A stretch of 64,000 nucleotides of DNA. It comes from Achaetomium macrosporum (lineage: Eukaryota; Ascomycota; Sordariomycetes; Sordariales; Chaetomiaceae). Every line of letters begins with the position of its first letter. Within the stretch, counting starts at the first letter, position 1. A program made the translations under genes and the position numbers. Below the pieces are notes generated by a model that was given only the letters and a program-made list of their open reading frames with translations, was not told where the DNA came from and did no database searches. Below are positions 1 to 12,225 of this stretch, in pieces. Where the stretch lies: assembly GCA_033296875.1 (NCBI GenBank), contig MU860143.1, positions 1-64,000 of the forward strand, read 5' to 3'.

Positions 1-2
1 TC

Positions 3-80
3 TTGAAGGCTCGTGTAGATAGTATGATTGAGCGTTGGCAAGCTGTGATTGATGCTAACGGAATGCATATTCCCTTCTAA
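3..80 (+). CDS. 3' end of an unidentified gene (partial, cut by window edge)
   Basis: The first bases read as an open frame of 25 codons that ends in TAA at 78-80. The codons are less GC-rich in the third position than those of most genes in this window (many GCT, GTT, ATT). The peptide has a short amphipathic stretch around VDSMIERWQAVID and ends in HIPF. It is too short for me to recognise a family. It could be the tail of a real gene lying to the left or chance; sequence further left would settle it. Confidence 0.3.
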   Translation: MKARVDSMIERWQAVIDANGMHIPF

Positions 81-736
81 GTATCTTCGTAAACACGGTA
101 TTGTGTTGCAAAAGGTACATTTGCTGATGGAAAGAGGGGGTGGCAGGGGGCCCTGCCAGTACAGGACCCACATACAATACTTTTGCCTGTGACCACAGTA
201 CGCTGACTTACGTCACCTAACGTTAATGTAACAACGGTCAGCGATAGTACGACAAAAATCAGAGTACCGAACGCTAACTCTATATACAAACCACCACTCC
301 CAGTTCATCCTGCTCTGTATGAATTAGCAATGTTTTCCCTGGCATACTACATTGGGGTTTCTCCTCCCTCAGGTCGACACAGCTGCTTTCATGTGCCTGT
401 GTAACGGAAGTTGCCGTATCAGGTGCCTTGCTCGATAGTACCTTCCGTACCTACTTGGGTAACCGGACGATGAAAACGTCAAACCCGCTGAGAACAAAGG
501 CCGGGTTCAGGTGCATGCAGAGAAGGTCGAGCAGAGTATTCACTGAAAATTATTGCGCCGATGGATTAACTCCTCTCATCTCTGTTTGATCAATCCGCAA
601 TCCAGTTCACCGAAACGAATTGATCTCTGCGCGGCGTGTTGGGTTCCTGAAGTTACCTCCCCAAACCTCAACCAATCAGCATCACTGACGCTGGCGGTCT
701 CACCAAACAGTCGAAACGCAACTGCCGCGAACGCCA
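81..736. other. Intergenic, upstream of MAD1
   Basis: I see no convincing gene here. The short minus-strand frame at 77-289 has a hydrophobic start but no recognisable motif. The stretch must contain the MAD1 promoter and 5' leader. Confidence 0.5.
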
Positions 737-3226
737 ATGAAGCCGCGTCCATCGGAGCGTCAGCCGTCGAACGCGACGATGCCGCCCTTCACACCACAGC
801 GCGATCCTCCAGGGTCGACGAGACGTCCCTCGGCCAGCGCCGGCTCTCAGTTCCGGGCAACCATCAGCGGCGCCATCCCACGGCCCAACACGTCGCTCCG
901 GGAATCGAGGGTAACAAAGCCAGCAGAGCACTACTGCCACGCACACGCCGCTAACAACGCGTAGATACCCGGTTTCCGGAACAGAACCACCACCCAACCG
1001 TCGTATAACATCCTCACGGGCGAGTCCAGCATTGGCACGCCCGGCAGCACCATGGCGCGCCCCAGCTCGCGTCAAGGCGCTCCTTCGGGCCCATCCCCTC
1101 CTCGAGGACGCGCCGACACTCTTGCGAACAACATTAGTCGGGAGAGCAGCAAAGAGAATCGCCCACCACCTGATGCAGAAGAATACGAAATACAGCGCAA
1201 ACGTATCGAGGAGCTCAAAGCTGAGGTCGGAACTTTGAAGTACCAAATCAACAGTTACGAGCAAGAGAAGGAGCTGGCACGGCTGCAGATGGAGAACGAG
1301 ATGCGCGACACCAAGCGCCGTGCCGAGGATGATTTCAAGGCCAAGCAGGCTGCCGAGGCTGAGAGGGCAAGGGCCCAGCGGCAGGTTGAAGCGTTGCAAA
1401 ATGAGTTGGAAGAATTAAGGACTGAAAAAGAGCGGCAAAAGCGAGAGTTGGAGGCGAAGGCGAAAGATGCACTTGAGGAAGCTATGCTATTACAAGAGCA
1501 GCTTGAAGAACTGAGTGCAGCCAAGGATGAAGCTGCGCGCATGGCGGATCGCGCGGCGATTGATTTACAGGCGAAGCTTGCTTCGTCGCAGCGGACAGTT
1601 CAGGAGCTCGAGGAGGAGAGCAGGACGCGGGAGGAAGTCCTAGAAAAGACCCAGGCGCTCCTGAGCGAAAAGGACGAGACGATTGGCAGGTTAGAAGCGG
1701 ATGTGCTCCGACTGAAGGCGCAGACGGGAGATGCGGAGACGATCGCTGTCATCAGGCGAGAACTGTCAGACCAAGTTACTCACATCCGCGCACTAGAGGC
1801 GAAGAACAGGGAGCAGTCGACAGAGCTGAAACACCTTCGACAGGTTCACAAAGCTGTGGAGATCGTCGAAGAGGAGAAGCGTTCCCTCCAGCGACGGTTA
1901 GAAGCGGCCGAGTCGCTGGAAACCCAGCTCAACGAAGAGAGAAGACAACGGCAGAGGTTGGAGGATGAAAGGCGGGCATGGACGGCGTACTTCCAGAACG
2001 GAGGAGGCGCAGACGGCCAAGCCGAGTTTGACTCCCCGGAAGCCGTGGCCAGGGCGCTAGCCGCAGAACGCCTGCACTCAGCATCTCTGGTAGAGAAGCT
2101 AGGAGAGCTTCAACCCGAGCTCGCCGATCGAGACCGCATCATCACAACCCTGGAGGAAGAGAAGGCTCGATTGCTGAACCAGATTGAAAAGCTCAGGGCA
2201 ACAGGAGGCTCGGCTGCAGGGAATGACAAGGCTCGTGCCCGTCTTGACCGGCAACGCGCCTTGGCTGTCAAGGAGGTCGAATATCTTCGTGCGCAACTCA
2301 AGACATTCGATATGGAGGACATGACAGTGCAGCCAGAGAGCATTAACCAGCAAAAGCTCAAGCGGATTCAGGAATTAGAGGACCTGGTTGACAAGTACAA
2401 AGCTGAGGTCAGTACCTTGCACGCCGATCTCACCTCACTGGAGTCGGCGTCGACGAGCCCAGTACAACCCGTGCTAGGCAGCAAACGACCTCGCGAGACG
2501 GACGAAGCCGAGCACGAACAACTGGGCCAGCTGGTGCGCAAGAACCGCAAGCTGCAATCTGAACTCTCGGACCTCCAGACCGCACACCGCCTCCTCCAGA
2601 AAGAGCACGAGGTAACCGCTGAACAACTCGCATCCGCCAAGGAGCAACTCAAGACCCGTATCCTCTCCCTCCGATCCAACCCCACCTCCGACCACGAAGC
2701 AACCAAGGCCGCCACCCTCGCAGCGCTCAAGCTGGAAAACGCCGAACTCCTCGCCCACATCCAGCGCCAACCGACCCTCTTCGCCACTGTGCCCGCATCC
2801 CAGCTCGCCGCCGCCCAGCGTGAGATAGCCGAGGCCAAGGCGGAGACGGCGTCGGCGCACAAGACGTCCCGCCGCCTGAAAGAGGTGTGGGCGGCCAAAT
2901 CGGCCGAGTTCAAGGAGGCCGTGTTTTCCACGCTCGGCTGGACCGTCACCTTCATTCCGGGCGGCAAGATGCGTGTCGAGAGCGTCTACTACCCCTCGCA
3001 GACCGACGAGCACGAGAATAGCATCGTGTTTGACGGCGAGAAGGGCACCATGAAGGTGGGCGGCGGGCCGCGCAGTGCTTTCGCGCAGAGGATAGGGGAC
3101 AACATCAAGTTCTGGGTAAGGGAGAGGGGGTGTGTGCCGTGTTTCTTGGCCGCGTTGACGTTGGAGTTTTGGGAGGAGCAAAACTCGAGGAGTGGAAGGT
3201 CGGACGCGTCCATGATAGGGGGATGA
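737..3226 (+). CDS. mad1: Spindle assembly checkpoint protein Mad1
   Basis: Mad1 binds Mad2 at unattached kinetochores and delays anaphase. The model is join(737..910, 965..3226), 811 residues. Most of it is a long coiled coil (about residues 120-690), rich in E, K, R, Q and L heptads. It is followed by the Bub1-binding RLK motif (SRRLKEVW, near residue 693) and the conserved C-terminal RWD-type head, including FWVRERG-CVPCFLAALTLEFW. A single-ORF call would start at the ATG at 1052. However, the same frame is open upstream and encodes QPSYNILTG, which fits the usual fungal Mad1 N-terminus. It joins in phase 0 to a 58-codon exon through a 54-nt intron with a GCTAAC branch site. The ATG at 779 is an alternative start. 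The gene converges on SYP1. Confidence 0.9.
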
Positions 3227-3704
3227 GGGAAACCGTGGTGTAATGTATGTTGGAGGAACGGGGGCTTATCTTTCTTAACACTGAGATACCAAGATGACGA
3301 GCCCAAGTGTCAGCGGATAGGCAAAATCAGCCATTGCTGCTTGAATCTAATGAAAGCCATCGGCCCTGCATATGCCCTGGATGAAGGAGTAGTATCAATT
3401 GGCTCATGTTGCTTCCCCAACATCTCGAATAGATAAGAGATTCATGATCAACAAAGTAGATATATACAGCGTATGTGCAGTCTCGTTCTCTTCAGGGGCG
3501 GCCCCAACACGTTAGCTACCAACAAACCCCAAAACCCCGGTTCAAATTATGTCTCCGGTATCATCAACCCAACAACGAGCCCACAGCAACCTCAAAATAG
3601 ATCGATCTATCCACCGCTTGTTGCACAACCACAGACGGACCTTCAAGCCAGAAACCCCAACCATTACTTCAACCCGTACACCAAAAACACGAGACTAATC
3701 CCCG
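3227..3704. other. Intergenic between convergent MAD1 and SYP1
   Basis: This holds the 3' untranslated regions of the two converging genes. The plus-strand frame at 3473-3946 runs into the SYP1 coding end and is composition-driven. No gene seen. Confidence 0.6.
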
Positions 3705-6635
3705 CTACTTCGACTCATACTTCCCACTCACCAGCCTCCTCACGAGTGGCACATCAACCCACGTCCGGTCCTGGAAATCCGGCGACGAAGGCGCCGATCC
3801 AACATCCGCAAACGGATCCTCCTCCACTTCCTCGACCTTCTCCTTGCCCTTCCCCTTCCCGTCAGACACCAACCTCGCCACAGATATCCCACTACCGACG
3901 CTCACAGTCTCCCCCAAACGCTGAGGCGCGGCCCACTCCCACCTGACCTCCACCCTCCCCGGCTTCGGCTCCGCATTCTGCTCGCCAATGACGCGACAGA
4001 TGATCTTCACCCAGTCCTCGGTCAGCGTGACATCGCCCAGCCGCCAATAGACGATATGCTTGTCCTTGAGGTGGGTGCCCGACGGCTTCGTCTGCACTCC
4101 GCTGGCGCGTGCGTCTTCGTAGGTAGCGATGAACACGACGTTGGAGAGCGTCACGGGCCGGGGCAGGGCGCACGACGGGTTGAGTCGGTACTGTAGGAGG
4201 AGGCCGAGCTTGTCGGCCTGTGGCTTCCAAACCGGGTTGATCACGATGGGGCATTGGGAGGCCACAGCCGTGTCGGACTCGGTGTGGACACGGTAGGTGA
4301 AGGCCGGCGTTGTGGTGGTGAGGTGGGACAGGTCGATGGTGAATTCGTCGGGAACTGGGGTGTTCGATACGAAGACGCGGTTGGGGCCAATGGATTCGAG
4401 GAGAGAGAATTTGTTGAGCCGGATTGTTTCGCGGTCTGGGAGTTTGTCAGTCCGACTGAGTGTGTGAGGGTCGGAGGTAGTGAAGAGCTGACCTGTGTAT
4501 GGAGAGTTGGAATCGGGCACATATGAGAGAGCGATCTCGCCAGTGACCTTGACGGAGCTGGGCTCTCCGTCTTGAAACACAGCAGATACAGTTTCAATGA
4601 TCGAAGAGTGCAGCCCAGGTCCATAGGCTGGGCCGTGCATGTCCGGATGCTTGATCCGGGCCACGCCGCTGTAAGAAGAGGTACCGCCGAATGAAGTGCC
4701 CGACCGGATGGACTGCGTGTCGGAAGCATGGCTTGTCTCGGAATTGAAGGTCGTGGATGGCGTGGGTCTTGGCAATGATGCACTTGTTGGCAAGGAAGGC
4801 GAGGACGGAAACGGATTCTCGGCAGAAATCTCGTGCGTTGGCAAGGACGGCATGTAAACAGTATTCCGAACCTCCCTTCTGCCCCGCACGGTACCTGTCT
4901 TCCGTGATGGCATCCCCATGGTGGTCAGGGCATTCGCAACGTTAGACAATGCAGCCTGCTTCGCATCCTGGTCTTCCTCCGGAATGGGCTCATTCTTGAT
5001 GTCCAGCTTGAAAAGATGGTCACCCTCCTCAGCTGCAGCCTCCCGTTGGGCCAGGGAGATGGGATCGTTCATCGCCGGCGGTATTGTGAAGCCGTCGGAA
5101 TCCTTGGCTGGCTCTTCCTTGCTCTGCTGCTGCTGGGGCAATGGCGGCACTGGTGGCGCGTCAAAGATATCCTCGGCCGTTCCGTTCAGGAGGCTGGGCG
5201 GCTTTGCCGGCTGAGCATCTTTGGACGACTCTCCATCAGTAACTCCGTTCGTCCCTTCATGAGATGTGTTGGCGTCTGCGGCGGAATCGCGATGCTCTTG
5301 TCCCGTTGGACTCTCAACCACGGATGATAGCCTGTTCTGGGAGTCGGTCAGGTTGTGAGATGACGCTCCAGGAGACAACGTCTGGCCGTGGCTGCTCCCG
5401 AGGCCACGGGAGAAGGGGCTAAGGCCCTTCTGGGGAGACCCAAGTTGGCCGAAGCCGCCGTGGATGCTCTGGCGTCGACGACTAAGCATGGTGCCGAAGC
5501 GGCTCCGTAATTTTGATGCCTCTGTGTCATTATCAGCAATGCCCTGACTTAGAAGCTAGCCGAGGCTGGTCTTAACAATACCTGGAGGGTTGTCTCTATG
5601 AGCCGAGTGTTCGCTGATGTCGTCCCCGGTAACGCTAGGGGAAGCGGCGCTTGGGCCCACAGGCGTCTGTTGTCGTGAGGTAGACCTCCTTTCGACCTTC
5701 GGCTTCCCGGCAGTTGTTCGCTGCACGAAGTTCTGAATCTCTTGGGCCGTGTTCACTTCGAGCATCACATTGAGGACCTCCTCGGCAGCTGCCTGGGTCC
5801 GGGTGGCCTGGTCAACTTCATGAGTCTCGAATTGCGTCAAGACATCGCGTAGATGATTTATCCGCTCCTCATCCAGAGCCTGTAGGGTCTCGAAAATGAA
5901 AGGCGCCTGTGATTCCCACTGTTGGGTCGCGGACTCGAGTCTCGCGGCAGCCTGGTCAACCTTCTGCGCATTGGCCCTGGCCCCTTTTTTGCTCAACTTC
6001 TCCGACTTCTCGGCCGCATCATCCAGCTCTTTTGCCATTGATTGCAAGTTCGCGCTAATGGTATGGATGTTCTGCATTTCCTTCTTGTTCTGAAAGTTGC
6101 GCAGGGGTTGCTCGACGTCTTTCTCGATGCGCTGAGCGAACAGCTGGTGTGAGGCAGCAATGCCATCGGTTGATTGGAGGATCTTGTCCCATGGCGGTTG
6201 GAAGATGCTATGAACAAATCTGATTAGCAAACGAAGTCCGATGTTCGAGAAGAGCGCAACGAACCCAAGCTCGGATGCGGCGTTCGGCACCTTGAAGACC
6301 AACAGCTTCCGTAGTCCGGCAACATATTGTTCCTCAACTCTCCTGCGCTCCTGCAGCTTCGCTCAGCCACAACGTCCTTCTACTTCCAGTCTATGCTCAT
6401 ACGCGGCGCGCCGTACCTGAAGCCAGTCTGCGATCTCCTGGTTTGCTTTGGTGATGCGCTTGACTCGATCCGACAACACTTGCACAGCCTGACTTGGTTG
6501 CAGGTTTGCCTAGAGTTGGAAAATAGCATCAGCTGTCAGACACTATCCCGCAGTGCGCAGGCACCGAAGGCCGAGGAGAAGTCGTACGAGCATTGCCGGG
6601 TACTCGGACCGCGACAGGTCGTCCATGGTAGCCAT
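3705..6635 (-). CDS. syp1: Muniscin Syp1 (F-BAR plus mu-homology domain endocytic adaptor)
   Basis: Syp1/FCHo proteins are early clathrin-mediated endocytosis adaptors that bind membrane through an N-terminal F-BAR domain and cargo through a C-terminal mu-homology domain. The model is complement(join(3705..5521, 5582..6207, 6265..6350, 6417..6509, 6588..6635)), 889 residues, in frame at all four introns. The N-terminus begins MATMDDLSRSEYPAML; a second in-frame ATG lies three codons in, at 6626. The helical F-BAR region covers about residues 1-260, with QVLSDRVKRITKANQEIADWL near its start. A Ser/Pro/acidic linker follows (about 265-585). The mu-homology domain is at about 590-889, with SIIETVSAVFQDGEPSSVKVTGEI at its start and YESK at the end. 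It shares its upstream region with the divergent csk1 gene. Confidence 0.92.
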
Positions 6636-7537
6636 TGTGGATCAATCGTTGGGAGCGCAATTGGGCGACGCAAACAGGACGCAAAAGTTTAACGCATAAC
6701 ACTAAGAGACGCAAGCAATGTTGCCCGCGCGGTGGAAGGAAACAGCAAAGCACCCAAGCAACGAGAGAACCGTCGGGCCGGCGTTGGAGCGTCCGAAGTT
6801 GGAGTCGCATGCAAGGAGGAACATCCCGGTCGGCCCATTGATGTCACGGGGAATGGAAGATTGGATGGAGCTGGCATTTCTCTCGAGGTCCCAGCTTGCG
6901 AGCTCTGCCCATCGACCAATCAGCTGAGCCCCTCGGGCTGTTGCGCGGTCGCAAGCTACAAAAGAAGCCGCATACCAAGCTTCTCATCTCGATAGCTTAA
7001 GCAACAAGTCAAGGCAAATAGAAACAAAACGGAGGAAAATGAAAATGTAACGCAAGACCAAAAGAAAGAGAGAGGGAGGAAAAAGAAAAAGAAGAAGGAT
7101 AATTGGCAACACAATGACTTTCTCGCGTCTCCCGAGGTGTGATCGCGCCTGATATTGATGCTGGAATACGGGCTTTTCTGTATGGAATGAGCGGTGCCTT
7201 CGGTTTCCACAAGACCGGGGAGTGAAACTCAGAAGCCAATTGCAGATGCAACCAAATGTTACCACATATTGTCAGGGCAGAACATCACACATCGAACCAG
7301 GATGATGGCTTAGCTCACAGCCTTAGCTGTAGGCTGGGACTCCATCTCAAGCGGCCTTCGAGTTGACCTGTTCGGTAGGGCACTTCTGACCACAGAAAGT
7401 AAAAGGATTCTTAGGCAGTTGTCAACACAACTTGACTTGTGCCGGACACACCTAATTCGTATCCACAGCAACGGTTTCACCGAATGTCAGTGTCTCAGTG
7501 AACGACTCACATCGATCAGACTCATCAAACAACAACC
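6636..7537. promoter_or_regulatory. Bidirectional promoter region, syp1 / csk1
   Basis: About 0.9 kb separates the divergent start codons of syp1 and the kinase gene. It carries a strongly purine-rich plus-strand tract at about 7057-7098 (a CT-rich tract on the minus strand), common upstream of fungal transcription starts. The small frames here are shadows; no gene seen. Confidence 0.5.
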
Positions 7538-8951
7538 ATGGCCGATGCCGCGGATTGGAGACAATCCTTAACCGCTTCCGAACGATATGATAATATTGAG
7601 AAACTGTGAGCGTTGATGGCGCGTGGTGTGGGCATCTGCAAATATCTGACTTACACCCAGCTCGAAGCTCTTGGCAGCTGCTGGCCTCGACCAGAGTGCA
7701 TTTGCCATTGAGAATGAGGCGTACAAGACTGCTAGTAGCCGGGTAAGTAAGGCCCGTTTGCTTTCCTGATTATTATGCTTGCCTGACGCCCACAAGCAAG
7801 AGTACGACACCGCCTGCAGCTTGCCGACCATCACAGAAGAGCCCCGCTTGCCTGCGCCGGAGACTGCTGCCACTGAGGAGGATGACCGTGGGCCCTCCTC
7901 ACCCGGGATTGCTATCGGCGACTACGGAAACTGCCACTATGTCGCTAGCGGTGTGACAGCCGAAGTCTACCGCTCTCAAACCCGAGCCCTCAAAGTGATC
8001 GTCGAAACCCACGGCATCGACCCACACAACCCTCAGCGCGAAGCCAAGATCCTCTCATCTCTTCGCACCGCCAACGCCCCAAACATCATCCCCCTCCTGG
8101 AAACCTTCCACGACCACGACCAGCGCTTCGTCCTGGTCTTCCCTTACATGCCCCTCACGCTATCCCACATCCTCGACCGCCACAGATCCCCATCCCCATT
8201 GCCCTCCCCTCTCCTCCGCACCATTTTCACAGCCCTCTTCCGCGCCCTACACCACCTGCACACCCAAAACATAACCCACCGCGACGTCAAGCCCTCCGCC
8301 CTCCTCCTCTCCTCACCAACCCCATCCTCCCCAACACAAGTCTACCTATCCGATTTCGGCACAGCCTGGCACCCAACCCTCTCCCTCCCCTCCGAACCCT
8401 CCTCCCAAAAGATCCTTGACGTCGGCACAGGCCCTTACCGCGCGCCCGAAACCCTCTTCGGCAACCGCGCCTACGGCTCCGCAGTCGATCTCTGGGCCGC
8501 CGGCACTACGCTCGCCGAATGCCTCCTAGGCGGCGGCGGCAAGACGCTGTTCGAGTCGCGTCCCGCGCACGAGGACGGGAACCAGCTCGGCTTGATCCTG
8601 AGTATCTTCCAGACGCTGGGAACGCCGACGCGGGAGAGGTGGCCTGAGGCGGTCGGGTTTCGGACACCGCCTTTTGAGATGTATCGGGTTTTTGAGGGGC
8701 GGGTGGAAAGGGAAGGGTGGGAGGGGGTGTTGCCTGGGGTGAAGGAGGAGGGATGGAGGGAGTTGGTGGCTGGGCTGGTGAGGTACGAGAGCGGGGAGAG
8801 GGTTACGGCTGGAGAGGTGAGTCGAGATGTATTGGCTTGCTTGTTATGAGAGGAAGACTGACTTTGGCAGGCATTGGAGTTCCCTTGCATGAAAGGGGAG
8901 GGAAGTGAGGCGGCATGTCTGCCGAGGAACATACATCCTCTGGATACCTAG
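7538..8951 (+). CDS. csk1: CDK-family protein kinase, Csk1-like
   Basis: This is a CMGC-type serine/threonine kinase that best resembles the CDK-activating kinase kinase Csk1 of fission yeast and its filamentous-fungus relatives. The model is join(7538..7605, 7661..7742, 7797..8816, 8871..8951), 416 residues. The last intron replaces a read-through tail with AGEALEFPCM, the usual end of a CDK-like kinase. Visible parts: the beta-3 Lys in RALKVIV (K116), the catalytic loop HRDVKPSALLL (residues 211-221), DFG at 236-238, GTGPYRAPE as the substrate-binding segment, and AVDLWAAGTTLAECL. The Asn that normally follows HRDxKPx is Ala (residue 218), and there is no obvious Gly-rich loop. A loss-of-activity reading is possible, but close relatives may share the change. 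It converges on gua1. Confidence 0.85.
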
Positions 8952-9298
8952 GTAGGTATCGGCCAACGGCATCAGTGCTAGTTATACTGATTTTCTGGAC
9001 GGCATTCACCGCTTTCACAAAGCCTAGCGGCAGATAAATGGAGGAAAATATTGAATCCGCGCTGCAGATCTCAATATCTGAGGGTTCTCTTGATGGTCTA
9101 TCACGATCTACTGTGTGCCAAATTTTAGTGAGCCATCCAGCTAAACCTAGTTCCATCGCCACGAAATATCGTGCCCAAATCAATAGTCTGGACCCTGTGC
9201 TACCTGGACGTCGGCGCGGCGCGTAGCACACCACCTATGACCCTCGAGGCCAGCAAAACGGCTTCCCACCCTGAATATCAGCCTCCTTTACTGAACCA
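8952..9298. other. Intergenic between convergent csk1 and gua1
   Basis: Untranslated 3' ends only. The 62-codon plus frame at 9038-9226 has no recognisable content. Confidence 0.6.
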
Positions 9299-12225
9299 CT
9301 ACTCCAGCTCGATCGTGCCGGGGGGCTTCGAGGTCACGTCGTAAACAACACGGCACACGCTGTTGATGACCAACGTTAGCACAGTTGGCTGTGGAATGTG
9401 GAGTGGGGCGGAACGTACCCGTGCACCTCGTTGACGATCCTGTTCATAACCCGCTGGAGGAAGTCCCACGGGAAGTTGAAAGCTTCGGCTGTCATGAAGT
9501 CGGTTGTTGTCACGGCGCGGAGGACGATGATCTGGTTGGCCGTTAGCAACTCTAGGAGATGGCAGACAGGTGGTTGAGCTCAGGACTCATACATAGCCAT
9601 AGACCCTCTTATCTCCCATAACGCCTACAGCACGGCTGGGGTCGACTGCTGCATAGGCTGTTCGGGGGGTTAGCTTCATTCATCGCAATCTCCATTTGGA
9701 GGCGCAGACCTTGAGAGATTTGGTTGTAGAAACCCGCCTTGCGGATCTCAGAGATGAAGATCTGTAAATCAAGGTCAGCAGGGTCAAAATCAAACATTGA
9801 GGCCACACAAGGCAATCACTTGCATGATCGGCTTGACGAGCGATCTCAACCTTCTCGGGTGTCACTTCACCCAAGATCCTAACGGCAATACCGGCTGGAA
9901 AGAGTTAGTCCTGGCATATTGAGCTCGGAAAGGAGGGTTCGTTGTACGGCCAGGGAAAGGATGCTAGTAAACCGGGTCAGCGGGTGGCATGTAGGAAGGA
10001 TTGGATGCCCAGGGCATACCCTCATCACAAGCTCTTCCGGGATTCCCAGCGCCCGTCCGAGGGCTGTGTCAGTTGTCAGTCGAGTATGTCGCGCATCGGA
10101 TACGGCACCACAGGTCGCCTTTGAATTTCCGGAGGTTTGCTTCCGGGGGTTACGTACCGCGAACCTCATCCTATTCAACAGTAAGTGGACGTCATCAACG
10201 ACAGCACATTGTCAAAGAATGAGTCAAACAAACCTTATACAAGGACCTCAGGGGTTCGATGAGTTTGAGGCCCTGACCGTTCATCATTCGCGCAGGGAGA
10301 CCACCGCTTGAAAGCGAAGTCAGCTTTACCGCTCTCCATTGGAAAGATAGTCGGAGTAACATACACATTGTGGTGAGTCTAAGAACTAGTTAGCATATGT
10401 GCCAAGCGCTCGAGATGGCCACCTGCAGACTGACCTTGATCGTGGCGGAGGGGCCCTTGAACGAGAGCGACTCGATCACATCAGGGTACAGGGTACCTCT
10501 GCAAGGCTTGGTAAGCATGTCAGTCCGAGTGGTGTAGGCTTCGGTTAGCTTACTGCATGAAAAACTCGATCTTGCCCGCTTTGGTCGGGTCATGGGCGGC
10601 AGCCTCCTCAATCTGCCGCAGAGTTCAGCTACTGTTGTCCTTCCCGGAAACATGCGGGAGAAATTTGCCTCAGAGCGAGGAGCGTACCTTGACCGCCTCG
10701 GCTTCGAAACAGTCGATGAACTTGCCACCTATCCAGGAGCCAATCTCAGCTCGACAGGATCCCGGTAATGGGCATGCCCATTCAAAGCTGGAGACATACC
10801 GATGAACTTGCGCTTTTTCTGCAGATGGGGTTAATGGATTTGTTGCAAAGGCGAGATCTGAGAAAGGTGTGCCTACCTCGGGATCCTCGACACCTTTCAG
10901 GCCGTCAAGGAACTCTTGAGACGCATCGACAACGGTGAGGTTGATGCCGAGAGCCTCCGAGAGGTCTTTCTGAACCTGTTCACACTCATTAAGCCTCATG
11001 ACGCCATCTGTTTCGATTCCGTTAGTCCGGGTCTGTCTTAATTTGAGACATGCAGCCAAGCAGCGAATCGCGTACTATTGACGAGGACGGCCCAGAATCT
11101 TGAACCAATCGCTTCTTTCTGTACTGCCTGTCAGACTCAGCGCCTGGGGTGCATTTCTTTCGGAACTTACCATGAGCTTCGCCGCCACCGTAGAATCGAC
11201 GCCACCGCTAACGGCGGCCAGTACCTGGCCCTTCTCACCGACAGTGTGGCGGATCTGTGCGATTGCCTCCTCGAGGAACTTCTGCATGGTCCAATCTTGC
11301 TTGCAGCCGCAGATCCCGACAGCAAAGTTTTTGAGAAGTACAGTCCCATTCTGAGTGTGTGTAACCTCAGGGTGGAACTGGAGCCCGTATATCGGCCTGC
11401 TGCCGTGGGCGATGGCGGCATATTCAGAGTTGTCCGAGGTGGCAACCGTGTGGAAGCCGTCAGGGAGTTTGGCCAGCTTGTCGCCGTGGCTCATCCACAC
11501 ACGCATGGATTCCTCAATCCCATCGAAGAGGCGGTCAACATGGCCGCCGATGGACCGAGCTTTGAGCATGGCATGGCCATACTCGCGGTGAGTCCCGGCA
11601 ATGACGTTCTCAGAGTCAATGCGGTAGGCAAGCTCCTGCATACCATCTGCCCGCCTCTGAAGTCAGCTACGCAACACGTGGCTAGAGTCGAATGGGTGAT
11701 GGAAATACGGACAGCAAATGCCGAGGATAGGCACGTCTGAATTCAATAGCGTCAGCAAGAGGCCAGTAATTGGGGGTTGGATCCATGTTTACTCAGGTCA
11801 AAGACTGCAGGATCAACGTGAGGAGCGCCTTCCTCGTAGACCGAGTAAGGTCCGCCAGAGAGAATGATGCCCTTGGGAGTGAACTTGAGCTCAGATAGCT
11901 TTTGAGTGCACGGCAGCATCTCAGAGAAGACATTGAGCTCACGGAGACGGCGTGTGATCCTTCATATCCAGAGTTAGTGCATCTCCATAATCACATTACT
12001 TGCTAGGGCCAGAGCAGCAGCACTCAACCCGGGACGACGAGGTCTTTGATTTTCAATTCAAGGTGTAACGTACAAATGGGTATACTGCGAGCTGTTCAGT
12101 GAGGCCCTGTCAGCTCCTGGTTTTCCTGTTGCACACTGGGAGCCATTTTGTTCTCACCCAAAGTCGAGCACCAGAATGGTGTCGAAGGCTTTGTGAGCCA
12201 TCGCCTCTCCCGGTTCGCCGGCCAT
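9299..12225 (-). CDS. gua1: GMP synthase (glutamine-hydrolysing), 21 exons
   Basis: Converts XMP, ATP and glutamine to GMP, the last step of guanine nucleotide synthesis. The model, 543 residues, is complement(join(9299..9359, 9419..9531, 9593..9657, 9710..9761, 9824..9894, 9948..9963, 10020..10063, 10158..10170, 10234..10306, 10365..10378, 10435..10498, 10554..10612, 10688..10728, 10800..10818, 10877..11007, 11076..11118, 11171..11646, 11713..11736, 11793..11959, 12074..12091, 12158..12225)). All 20 junctions keep frame. Features in order: class I glutaminase with GICYGMQ (nucleophile C92) and LQFHPEV (H184, E186); PP-loop SGGVDS (239-244); the C-terminal dimerisation domain, with MRHPFPGPG and KPPGTIELE at the end. 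Exons as short as 13, 14, 16, 18 and 19 nt are needed to restore conserved residues. One intron (9762..9823) begins GCAAGT instead of GT. The N-terminal and PP-loop parts are beyond doubt; individual microexons are inferred from conservation. Confidence 0.95.

Noticed and set aside
2474..3181. Long minus-strand frame (235 codons) inside MAD1
   Set aside because: Antisense shadow of the Mad1 coding sequence; the plus-strand protein is clearly conserved.
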